A stretch of DNA of 30,940 bases, taken from the NCBI GenBank assembly GCA_937891425.1, contig CALAGD010000041.1, positions 1 to 30,940 of the forward strand, read 5' to 3'. Shown here piece after piece: positions 6,861-14,390 of this stretch. The notes beneath the pieces are model-generated. The model was given only the letters and a program-made list of their open reading frames with translations, had not been told where the DNA came from and ran no database searches. A program made the position numbers and the translations under genes. The stretch is from an uncultured Pigmentiphaga sp. (GTDB lineage: Bacteria; Pseudomonadota; Gammaproteobacteria; Burkholderiales; Burkholderiaceae_B). Positions within the stretch are counted from its first letter, which is position 1; each line of letters starts with the position of its first letter.

Positions 6861-8618
6861 ATGAATCACGACATTGCACAGACACACGCAGAGGGCGTGG
6901 CGGAAACGGTGGTCAGCCCAGCCGTGCGGACGGTAGCCGAAGCTTTCCTGGCGGCACTCAAGGCGCGCGGCATTGATTATTTCTACATTGGCGCGGGCAC
7001 CGATACGGCACCCATCGTGGAAGCCTATGCACGTCAGGAAGAGTCGGGCCTGGACTTTCCCGTCCCAGTGATCTCGGGTCACGAGAACGTGGCCATCAGC
7101 ATGGCGCACGGCTATTACATGGTGTCGGGCAAGCCCCAGGCCGTCATGCTGCACGTGAGCGTTGGCACGGCCAATGCGGTGTGCGGCCTGATGAATGCGG
7201 CGCGCTCGCAGGTTCCCATGTTCTTCACCGCTGGCCGTACGCCTCTGTTCGAGTCCGGGGTGCACGGTGCACGCGACAACACTATCCATTGGGGCCAGGA
7301 GATGTTCGACCAGGCCGCGATGGTTCGCGAGTTCGTCAAATGGGACTATGAACTGCGTGACGGGTCCAATGTCGCGGGTGTAGTTGACCGCGCCCTGTCC
7401 ATTTCCATGGCGCATCCCCGTGGCCCGATCTATCTGACCCTGCCGCGCGAGGTCCTGGCAAGCCCATTGCACGCCAACCCGGACGAGCCGCATTGCCAGC
7501 CACCGTCGGCGCCCCATCCCGATCGGGAGGCCGTGCGTGCGCTGGCTCAGGTGTTGGCCAATGCCGAGTTTCCGGTGGTCATTTCCACTTCCAGTGGCGC
7601 CGATCCTGAAACCGTGGGTCTGCTGGCAACGCTTGCCGAGAAGTTCGGCATTGGCGTGGTGGAATACCGGCCGCGCTACGTGAACTTTCCGAGTTCGCAT
7701 CCCTTGCATCTGGGGTTCGAGGCGGCTCCGGTGTTTCCGCACGCCGATGCGCTGTTGCTGCTGGAGTCCGATGTTCCATGGATTCCAAAGCAGGGTGGCC
7801 CGCACGCGGATTGCTTCGTCGCGCAAGCAGGGGTTGACCCGCTGTTTGCCCGCTATCCGTTGCGTACATTTCCTTCCAGGCTCTCGATCACCGGTCAGGC
7901 GGCGGCGCTGCTCAAGGTGCTCATTTGCGAACTCGAAACCGGCAACTACATCTGCGCATGGCAGGAGCGGGCCGAACGCCTGAAGGCTTTCGCAGCGCGG
8001 CAACGTGCTGCCCTCATGGCACGGGTGCAGGCCGATGAAGAACATGGCGGGCCCATCACCAAGCTGTTCCTGAGCCGCTGCATCAACGAGGTGATGGCAG
8101 ACGACATCACCATCGTCAACGAGTACTCCGTGGTTCGTGAAATTCTCGGGCTCGATCGTCCGGGCTCGTTCTTCCATCACCCGGTGGCTGGCGGCCTGGG
8201 TTGGGGCATGCCCGCCGCCCTTGGTGCCCAACAGGCCGACCGGGGCCGGGTGGTGATGTCGGTGCTGGGGGACGGCGCCTACCTGTTCTGCAATCCGGCT
8301 GCCTGCCACCAGGCGGCAGCCATGCATGGCTTGCCCATCCTGACCATCGTGTACGACAACGGAGGATGGGATGCGGTCGAGAAATCGGCGCTGGCGATGT
8401 ACCCGGATGCGTACACCGCAGCTTACACGAAGATCCACGCTGCGGCACCGCTTGCGTCGCTCGAGCCCGTTCCGGAGTTTTCGATGTATGCCCAGGCGTC
8501 GGGCGGACATGGACAGAAGGTGGAGAGCCGCGCGGAACTGTTGCCCGCGCTGAAACGTGCGCTGGAGGTCGTCAGGACCGAAGGGCGCCAGGCACTGCTC
8601 CATGTGCGGGGAGTCTGA
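6861..8618 (+). CDS. thiamine-diphosphate-dependent decarboxylase/acetolactate-synthase-like enzyme
   Basis: A 585-aa protein with the three-domain ThDP-enzyme layout. The N-terminal pyrimidine-binding domain carries the catalytic E75 in GHENVAISMAHGYY. A central domain follows. The C-terminal pyrophosphate-binding domain carries GDG at 470-472 and the paired DN at 499-500, fitting the GDG-x(24-27)-N pattern. The family includes benzoylformate decarboxylase, acetolactate synthase, oxalyl-CoA decarboxylase and carboligases. Beside an aldehyde dehydrogenase it could form a 2-oxoacid to aldehyde to acid pair like MdlC/MdlD of mandelate degradation, feeding the dioxygenase. It could instead act on a lower-pathway 2-oxoacid. 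A GAGGAG ribosome binding site lies just upstream. It begins 72 bases after the regulator. Confidence 0.9.
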   Translation: MNHDIAQTHAEGVAETVVSPAVRTVAEAFLAALKARGIDYFYIGAGTDTAPIVEAYARQEESGLDFPVPVISGHENVAISMAHGYYMVSGKPQAVMLHVSVGTANAVCGLMNAARSQVPMFFTAGRTPLFESGVHGARDNTIHWGQEMFDQAAMVREFVKWDYELRDGSNVAGVVDRALSISMAHPRGPIYLTLPREVLASPLHANPDEPHCQPPSAPHPDREAVRALAQVLANAEFPVVISTSSGADPETVGLLATLAEKFGIGVVEYRPRYVNFPSSHPLHLGFEAAPVFPHADALLLLESDVPWIPKQGGPHADCFVAQAGVDPLFARYPLRTFPSRLSITGQAAALLKVLICELETGNYICAWQERAERLKAFAARQRAALMARVQADEEHGGPITKLFLSRCINEVMADDITIVNEYSVVREILGLDRPGSFFHHPVAGGLGWGMPAALGAQQADRGRVVMSVLGDGAYLFCNPAACHQAAAMHGLPILTIVYDNGGWDAVEKSALAMYPDAYTAAYTKIHAAAPLASLEPVPEFSMYAQASGGHGQKVESRAELLPALKRALEVVRTEGRQALLHVRGV

Positions 8619-8642
8619 TCGTTCGATCCGGAAACATATGCC

Positions 8643-10109
8643 ATGAACACGTATTCATCTGCCGCCGCCATTGCCGGACACCTGATAGCACATCCCGTGC
8701 GTCAGCTCGTGGCAGGCGCCCTGGAAGACAGTCCGACCCGCTTCGAAGTGGTCAACCCGGCAACGGGCGAACCTTGCGCCGATTGCCCGGCCGCCACGCT
8801 GGATCAGCTGGAGCGTGCCGTTGCAGCTGCGCGCTGCGCGCAGCCTGGCTGGGCCAGCATGGGCAGTTCCGGGCGCGTGCGCCATCTTGGGCGCTTGGCG
8901 GATGTGCTGCGCCAGAACGAACAGGAGCTGGCCGCCATCATTACGCTGGAACAGGGCAAGCCGTTTGCGCGCGCGCTCGACGAGGCACGCCGTGCGGCAT
9001 ATCAGATCGGCCGCGTATGCCAGCTCGATACCGGCCCCGCGCTGCTGCAGGACGACCGGGAAGGGCGCATCGAGCTGCATTACCGGCCGCTGGGCGTGGT
9101 GGGCGCGATAACCCCATGGAACATGCCCCTGGTTCTTGCCTTGCCCAAGATTTCGCATGCATTACACACGGGCAATACCATCGTTCTCAAGCCATCGCCC
9201 TTTACACCGCTGTCCATCCTGCGGTTGGCTGCACTGGCGCAGGACGTGTTTCCCACGGGGGTGCTGAACATCCTGGCAGGGGGCGACGAGATCGGACGCG
9301 CCATGAGCAGTCATCCAGGCATTGCCAAGATTTCTTTTACCGGTTCCATCGAAACGGGCAAGCGAGTCATGCAAAGCGCCGCTGGCACCCTGAAACGCCT
9401 GACGCTGGAGCTGGGCGGAAACGACCCTGCCATCGTGCTGCCTGACGCCGACCTGGACGCCGTACTGCCACGCATTTTCGGTGCGGCGTTTGCCAACAGT
9501 GGCCAGGTATGCATGGCGATCAAGCGTTTGTACGTACATGATTCGCTGTACGAAGAGGTGGCGCAGCGACTGGCCGGGATCGCACGCAACACCGTGGTGG
9601 GTGACGGCTTCGACCCGGCAACCGATCTGGGACCGGTGCAGAACGCGACACAGTATGCCCGCGTACGCGAATTGCTTGCCGACGCGAAGCTGCGTGGCGG
9701 GAAGTTCCTGAGCGGTGATGAAGCCGCGCAGGAGCAGGGCTCGAAATCCGGCTACTTCATCCAGCCTGCCATCATCACGGGGCTGCCTGAAGATGCACGA
9801 ATCGTGCAGGAAGAGCCTTTCGGGCCGGTGTTGCCTGTCCTGAAATACAGTGACATCGATGATGTCGTGAAACGTGCCAACAATACGCGATTCGGGCTCG
9901 GGGCCTCTGTATGGGGCACCGACCACGACGCGGCTGCGGCAATCGGAGCACGCCTGGAAGCAGGTGTGGTCTGGGTCAACAAACACATGGTTCTCGACGC
10001 GTGTGCGCCATTTGGCGGGGTCAAGGAATCAGGATTGGGCCGGGAGTACGGCGTGGATGGCGTTCGTGAGTACACCGATCCGGTTGTGATGTATCTGCCA
10101 CCCAGATAG
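8643..10109 (+). CDS. NAD(P)-dependent aldehyde dehydrogenase
   Basis: A 488-aa member of the aldehyde dehydrogenase superfamily. The general base E256 lies in LELGGN and the nucleophile C290 in NSGQVCMAIKR, 34 residues apart as in the family. The Rossmann segment ITPWNMP, the FTGSIETGK loop and the C-terminal EEPFGPVLPV and FGGVKESGLGREYG motifs are all present, so the enzyme looks intact. It would oxidise an aldehyde to the acid: either the product of the upstream ThDP decarboxylase or a muconic-semialdehyde-type ring-cleavage product. It starts 24 bases after the ThDP gene, so the two are almost certainly co-transcribed. Confidence 0.93.
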   Translation: MNTYSSAAAIAGHLIAHPVRQLVAGALEDSPTRFEVVNPATGEPCADCPAATLDQLERAVAAARCAQPGWASMGSSGRVRHLGRLADVLRQNEQELAAIITLEQGKPFARALDEARRAAYQIGRVCQLDTGPALLQDDREGRIELHYRPLGVVGAITPWNMPLVLALPKISHALHTGNTIVLKPSPFTPLSILRLAALAQDVFPTGVLNILAGGDEIGRAMSSHPGIAKISFTGSIETGKRVMQSAAGTLKRLTLELGGNDPAIVLPDADLDAVLPRIFGAAFANSGQVCMAIKRLYVHDSLYEEVAQRLAGIARNTVVGDGFDPATDLGPVQNATQYARVRELLADAKLRGGKFLSGDEAAQEQGSKSGYFIQPAIITGLPEDARIVQEEPFGPVLPVLKYSDIDDVVKRANNTRFGLGASVWGTDHDAAAAIGARLEAGVVWVNKHMVLDACAPFGGVKESGLGREYGVDGVREYTDPVVMYLPPR

Positions 10110-10171
10110 CAGAGTGCGCGAGGGTATTTGGGAACAAGTTCCGGCTATTCAAGTAATGTTTGGAGGAAAGC

Positions 10172-11149
10172 ATGCAAAGACGTCAATTTCTGGCTGGCGT
10201 TCCAGCCGTGGCTCTCGGTTTGGGCACCACGCGCATCTCTTTCGCACAGAAGGGTTCGTTTCCGTCTCAACCGGTAACGCTGATCGTTCCATTTCCACCC
10301 GGAGGGCCCACCGACGCCATGATCCGGTTGCTCGGTGAGGGGTTGCGCCGCGAGTGGAACCAGCCGGTCATCATCGACAACAAGCCCGGTGCGGGCACCA
10401 TCATCGGCACGCACGCCGTGGCCCGTGCGAAGCCGGATGGTCACACCATGGGGGTGGTGATCGCCGCGCACACGGCAAACCCGTCGCTGCGCGACGAGCT
10501 GCCTTACGACACGTTCAAGGATCTTTCGGGCGTATCGATGCTGGCCACGGCCCCCGTCGGCCTGTACGCCAACAACGACTTTCCTGCAAACAACCTGAAG
10601 GAGTTCCTTGAGTACGCCAAGGCCAACCGCGGCAAGCTTTCCTATGGTTCTGTGGGCGCGGGCTCGCAGGCACATATTGCGGGCGAGGCATTCAGCCTGC
10701 GCACGGACACCGACATGATCCACATCCCCTACAAGGGGAGCGCACCTGCCCAGGCGGATCTGCTGGGCGGCCATCTGCCGCTTCTGTTCGACGCGCTGCC
10801 GTCCGGCATTGAGCTCGTGAAGAATGGCAAGATGAAGCTGCTGGCCATTGGCTCGGCAGAGCGTTCGCCGCTGGTACCGGATGTCATGACGTTTTCTGAA
10901 GTCGTGCCGGGATTCATTGCCGAAGCCTTCTTTGCGCTGATCGTTCCCAGCTCCACACCCAAGGAAACCGTCGAGCAGCTCTATGAGGCGGTACAGAAGG
11001 TGGTCCGCAGCGACGAGTACCGTGCGTGGCTGAACCAGCGCGGGTTCTCTGCGTCCAGCCTGGGCAAGGAAGATCTGGACAGGTTCTTCGTCGAAGACTA
11101 CCAGCGCTGGAACGAAGTCATCAAGAAGGCAAATATCAAGATCAGCTGA
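10172..11149 (+). CDS. Bug-family (TctC-like) periplasmic solute-binding receptor
   Basis: A 325-aa extracytoplasmic receptor of the tripartite tricarboxylate transporter type, a family greatly expanded in Bordetella and relatives. GGAGGA at 10162-10167 fixes the ATG at 10172. The N-terminus MQRRQFLAGVPAVALGLG resembles a twin-arginine signal (RR at 3-4 followed by QFL), with likely cleavage after ISFA at about residue 25. Family motifs include QPVTLIVPFPPGGPTDAM, DNKPGAGTIIGT and IPYKGSAPAQADLLGG. No TctA/TctB membrane subunits are encoded nearby, so it must share a transporter or act as a sensor ligand-binder. Its position as the last gene of the cluster suggests it captures the aromatic substrate. 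Confidence 0.92.
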   Translation: MQRRQFLAGVPAVALGLGTTRISFAQKGSFPSQPVTLIVPFPPGGPTDAMIRLLGEGLRREWNQPVIIDNKPGAGTIIGTHAVARAKPDGHTMGVVIAAHTANPSLRDELPYDTFKDLSGVSMLATAPVGLYANNDFPANNLKEFLEYAKANRGKLSYGSVGAGSQAHIAGEAFSLRTDTDMIHIPYKGSAPAQADLLGGHLPLLFDALPSGIELVKNGKMKLLAIGSAERSPLVPDVMTFSEVVPGFIAEAFFALIVPSSTPKETVEQLYEAVQKVVRSDEYRAWLNQRGFSASSLGKEDLDRFFVEDYQRWNEVIKKANIKIS

Positions 11150-11420
11150 TGGCTGCCTGAGCGGGCCCGACACGCCGTCACCCAGTGCGCCGGTGGCGGC
11201 CAGGCCGTTCGTTGGCTGGATGTCGTGCGTTCGACTCTCTCATGGCGCCGATGCAGGGACGGGCGTGGTCCGACGACACCGGCGCCTTCCCGAGTTGTCG
11301 GCTCCTGTCAGTGGGCAACCGCTCGTGTGACATTGCCGCTTCAGATGGGCGGGAAGGGCCTGCGGGGTAGGGCGACTTCGTTGTAACATCAGACGGAACC
11401 AATCAGAACGGAGCAGTTTG

Positions 11421-11816
11421 ATGAGCGAGATTCCACCCCCCTTCCCGGCGGATCCGGGGTACTCGAGAAGCCCCAATGGGCCGCAGCCTGGCGGGATCGA
11501 TCTGCGTATGCTGTTGCACATCACTTATGGCCTGTATGCCATCGGCTTCATCACTGGCGGGCTAGGGGCGCTGGCAGCCATCGTGCTGGTGTACATCAAG
11601 CGGGGCGACGCGGTCGGTACCATCTACTCTTCCCACTTTTCATGGTTGTTGTCCACCTTCTGGTGGTCCCTGCTCTGGGGCTTGATCAGCACCGCACTGA
11701 CCGTCATCGTCATCGGCTGGATCGGGTTGTTCGTCACCCTGGTATGGGTGCTGTACCGCATCGTGAAGGGATGGCTGGCCCTGGCAGAGAACAAGGCCGT
11801 CGGGTCCGCGTACTGA
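11421..11816 (+). CDS. small DUF4870-like membrane protein
   Basis: A 131-aa protein with a proline-rich cytoplasmic N-terminus (about 30 residues, PPPFPADPG) and three to four hydrophobic helices: roughly 34-60, 70-90 and 95-115. The pattern (GGLGALAAIVLVYIKRGDA, then SHFSWLLSTFWW, then VWVLYRIVKGWLALAENKA) matches the DUF4870/Tic20-like group of small membrane proteins of unknown function. The ATG at 11421 follows a CGGAGC ribosome binding site. It is separated by 271 bases from the catabolic cluster and is followed by a strong terminator, so it is probably monocistronic. Confidence 0.8.
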   Translation: MSEIPPPFPADPGYSRSPNGPQPGGIDLRMLLHITYGLYAIGFITGGLGALAAIVLVYIKRGDAVGTIYSSHFSWLLSTFWWSLLWGLISTALTVIVIGWIGLFVTLVWVLYRIVKGWLALAENKAVGSAY

Positions 11817-11898
11817 TACGAGCAGGTCTCCAAGCTGGCAGTTGCCTGCCCGGGTTCCACAAAGGCGTGCAGCCATCAGTTGCCCTCGCTTGAAAGTC

Positions 11899-11926
11899 AA
11901 AACCCCGGCCTGTGCCGGGGTTTTTT
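11899..11926. terminator. strong rho-independent terminator, probably bidirectional
   Basis: A 9-bp GC-rich stem, AACCCCGGC (11901-11909) and GCCGGGGTT (11914-11922), with a 4-nt loop is followed by six T on the + strand. The complementary strand also has a run of four T after the stem. It lies between the + strand membrane protein gene and the - strand SWIB gene, so it can end both convergent transcripts. Confidence 0.9.
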
Positions 11927-12072
11927 ACTTGCCAGGAAAGGGCCTGTATGGCCAGTTCAGGTGCGACCGCAGTCTTGCTGCTGCCGAAGTGTTGATGGCG
12001 CGCCGGATGCGTTCGCGATGCTGAACCCTCTGTGCTGGCTGCAAGCGGGGTGAAGGGTGCGGTTCGCCTTGC

Positions 12073-12345
12073 TCAGGAAAGATGGCCGTTGACGATCTTC
12101 GTGAGTTCGAACATCGACACCTGGGACTTCCCGAACAACGGACGCAATTTGTCGTCGGCGTTGATGTTGCGGCGATTGGAAGGGTCCTGGAGGTCGTGCT
12201 TCTTGATGTACTCCCAGATTTTCTTCGTGACCTCGGTGCGCGGCAGCGGATCCGAACCGATGACAGCTGCCAGCTCAGCGCTAGGGGTGAGCGGTTTCAT
12301 GAACGCGGCATTCGGTTTACGAGCGGACTTGCTGGCAGTAGACAT
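12073..12345 (-). CDS. stand-alone SWIB/MDM2-domain protein
   Basis: A 90-aa protein starting at the ATG complementary to 12343-12345, with a GAGGAG ribosome binding site a few bases upstream. A basic N-terminal tail of about 13 residues (STASKSARKPN) precedes one SWIB domain. Landmarks are FMKPLTPSAELAAVIG, LPRTEVTKKIWEYIKKHDLQDP, the RRNINADDKLRPLFG segment and VSMFELTKIVNGHL. SWIB domains are known from eukaryotic chromatin remodelling and p53-binding proteins. Small bacterial versions occur in Chlamydia, where one is fused to topoisomerase I, and in several proteobacteria, with suspected DNA- or nucleoid-related roles. No function is established for this one. An in-frame start further upstream would add about 40 unrelated residues. 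Confidence 0.88.
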   Translation of the reverse strand: MSTASKSARKPNAAFMKPLTPSAELAAVIGSDPLPRTEVTKKIWEYIKKHDLQDPSNRRNINADDKLRPLFGKSQVSMFELTKIVNGHLS

Positions 12346-12673
12346 CCGACTTTCTCCTCTAAAGGCGCCGTATGCGTGGAGCATACTGGCTTTCGTGCAG
12401 GCGCACAATCGGTACGGATATGGCCGGCACCGGGAATGGGTTGGAGACAATGTAACCACATACTGCAAAGCAACGAAAGATAAACTATCATGTCCGGGCT
12501 TATGCAGTATGGTGCACGTAGCACACTAACATAAGAAGCGAAGCTCATGAGGTGCGACCAACTGTAACCGCGAACTTCCCACATTTGGGGTTTAGCCGAA
12601 GAGTCGCCAGCCCGATAGAGGTGTAGGCTTCGGTGTTCACGTGCTAAACGCTATCGAGTTTTGGAGGAGTGAA
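12346..12673. other. 328-bp divergent intergenic region with a long inverted repeat
   Basis: No gene is visible between the SWIB gene (-) and the TRAP receptor gene (+), so this region must hold promoters for both. The clearest structure is the 9-bp perfect inverted repeat CATACTGCA / TGCAGTATG at 12459-12467 and 12503-12511, with the AT-rich stretch AACGAAAGATAAACTATCAT between the arms. No confident -35/-10 pair was found by eye. Confidence 0.6.
12459..12511. repeat. widely spaced inverted repeat CATACTGCA...TGCAGTATG
   Basis: The arms at 12459-12467 and 12503-12511 match perfectly over 9 bp and are separated by 35 bp. The centre-to-centre distance of 44 bp is close to four helical turns, so a dimer or looped tetramer of one regulator could bind both arms on the same DNA face. 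It could also be one long-loop hairpin. Confidence 0.45.
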
Positions 12674-13657
12674 ATGGCGAGACGCTCTGCAAGAAAGCTT
12701 TCCCCGTTGGTGGCCGGCGTTGCGGCGGCACTGGCAGTGTTCACCGCGCACGCGGAAGAGGCCGTGCTCCGGGCGGTCAGCTCGTTCGCTACTGGAACCG
12801 CGTTTTCTGCCCCATTCGAGAAATTTGTAGAGAAGGTCAACCAGGAGGGGAAGGGCCTGGTGCGCATCGAGTATCTGGGCGGTCCGCCAGCCATGCCTCC
12901 GTTCGAGGTCGGCAGCGCGGTCAGCCGTGGGGTGGTCGATATGGCCAACGTCACCAGCGCGTTCTACATCTCGCAGCTGCCGGCTGCCGATGCGTTGAAA
13001 CTGGGTGAGCTTACCCTCGAGGAAGAGCGCCAGAATGGTGCGTGGGATTACATCAACCAGCTCCACAACGAAAAGATGAACGTCTGGTTCTTGGCGCGAA
13101 CCGGCGACAACGTGCCTTTCCATCTGTACATGAACCGCGAGCTCAAGGGGCCCGATCTCAAAGGACTCACGATTCGCGTCACGCCTGTGTATGCGGCCTT
13201 CTTCCGCGCCCTGGGGGCGAATGTGGTCCAGACCGCACCGGGCGAAGTCTATACGGCGCTCGAGCGAGGGGTGGTGCATGGTTATGGCTGGCCCATCAAG
13301 GGCGTGCTCGACCTCGGCTGGCAGGAGGTCACCAAGTACCGCATCGATCCAGGCTTTTATAAGGTCGACGTAAACGTGCTGGTCAACCTCGACCGCTGGA
13401 AGAAGCTGACCGACGAGCAGCGCGACTTCCTCACGCGAATGGCGCGCTGGCTCGAGCAGATGGATTACGAAAGCAACCCTGCCCTGAACGAGGAAGAACG
13501 CCGCAAGCAGGCCGAAGCGGGCATCAAGACCATCACGTTCGAGGGTGCAGACCGCGAGAAATGGCTGCAGGTGGCTCGCGAAGCGGGCTGGAAGCAGGTT
13601 GAAGCCCAAGCCCCGGTCGAAGGCAAGAAGCTGCGCGAGTTGCTTACGCGCAAGTAA
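12674..13657 (+). CDS. TRAP transporter solute-binding receptor (DctP family)
   Basis: A 327-aa periplasmic protein. GGAGG at 12663-12667 selects the ATG at 12674. A Sec signal peptide is clear: basic MARRSARK, a hydrophobic core to about residue 25, and cleavage after AHA (27). The DctP-type core contains LKGLTIRVTP with R168 at the place of the conserved carboxylate-binding arginine, followed by the ALGANVVQTAPGEVYTAL and GVVHGYGWP motifs. Such receptors bind an organic acid and deliver it to the QM membrane complex encoded by the next two genes. The ligand is unknown. No regulator or enzyme gene is attached to suggest it. Confidence 0.92.
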   Translation: MARRSARKLSPLVAGVAAALAVFTAHAEEAVLRAVSSFATGTAFSAPFEKFVEKVNQEGKGLVRIEYLGGPPAMPPFEVGSAVSRGVVDMANVTSAFYISQLPAADALKLGELTLEEERQNGAWDYINQLHNEKMNVWFLARTGDNVPFHLYMNRELKGPDLKGLTIRVTPVYAAFFRALGANVVQTAPGEVYTALERGVVHGYGWPIKGVLDLGWQEVTKYRIDPGFYKVDVNVLVNLDRWKKLTDEQRDFLTRMARWLEQMDYESNPALNEEERRKQAEAGIKTITFEGADREKWLQVAREAGWKQVEAQAPVEGKKLRELLTRK

Positions 13658-13750
13658 CTTTCCCATGGCCGGTGCGTGCCGACCCGCTGCGCAAGTGTCG
13701 CGTCGCGGGCCGGCCGCCTGTCCTGTGTTGTTCTTTCAGCCTGGTTTCTC

Positions 13751-14257
13751 ATGCGCTATTACGATCGCTTTCTGGATTTTTGCGGAGCGCTTGCCGGCAT
13801 TCTGATCCTGCTGGTCAGCGTGGGCATCGGCATTGACGTGGGTTTCCGGATCATCGACGGCCAGGGTGTGTACTGGCTGATCGACGTCGTCGAATACGCC
13901 TTGCTGGTAATCACTTTCCTCGGCGCGCCGTGGGTGCTGCGGCGGGGCGGGCATGTGTCCGTCGACATCGTGCTCATGGCTTTTCCCGTCAGGGTCCGGC
14001 AGGCCATCCGGCGCATCATGGCGGTAGTGGCAGCGCTCATTTGCGCGGTGATGGCCTATGTGGGCATTGTCACCGCGGCTGAAGCCTATACGCGCGGCAC
14101 GCTCATCTTCAAGAGTCTGATTTTTCCGGAATGGTGGATCCTCATGCCCATGCCCGTCTGCATGATCCTCTGCTGCGTGGAGTTCCTGCGGCAGGGCTGG
14201 ACAGGGGCAACTACGTCTGCCGAGCTCGATGCAACCGACGCTCAGGCGATGCATTGA
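13751..14257 (+). CDS. TRAP transporter small membrane subunit (DctQ family)
   Basis: A 168-aa protein with four predicted transmembrane helices (about residues 7-31, 42-61, 80-103 and 123-144), the usual DctQ topology. Landmarks are DRFLDFCGALAGILILL, the WVLRRGGHVSVDI motif after helix 2, and RRIMAVVAALICAVMAYVG. It pairs with the large M subunit to form the Na+-driven permease. The ATG at 13751 gives the family-typical N-terminus. A GTG at 13676 would add 25 atypical residues. No good Shine-Dalgarno sequence is visible before either start. Confidence 0.88.
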   Translation: MRYYDRFLDFCGALAGILILLVSVGIGIDVGFRIIDGQGVYWLIDVVEYALLVITFLGAPWVLRRGGHVSVDIVLMAFPVRVRQAIRRIMAVVAALICAVMAYVGIVTAAEAYTRGTLIFKSLIFPEWWILMPMPVCMILCCVEFLRQGWTGATTSAELDATDAQAMH

Positions 14258-14390
14258 TGGTCTGAATCTTCACGTTTACGAGTAACAGGAACGAAGCACT
14301 ATCGGCGGGAGGCACCCGGGCCCGGGCCAGGGCTGATCTGCGGCCTCTCGCGAACCGCGCGCATGCGTGGGCACTTTTGGGAAGTAGTCG

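Noticed and set aside
6804..8603. Minus-strand 599-codon open frame across the ThDP enzyme gene
   Set aside because: It is antisense to a gene with full ThDP motifs and its translation is low-complexity with no family features.
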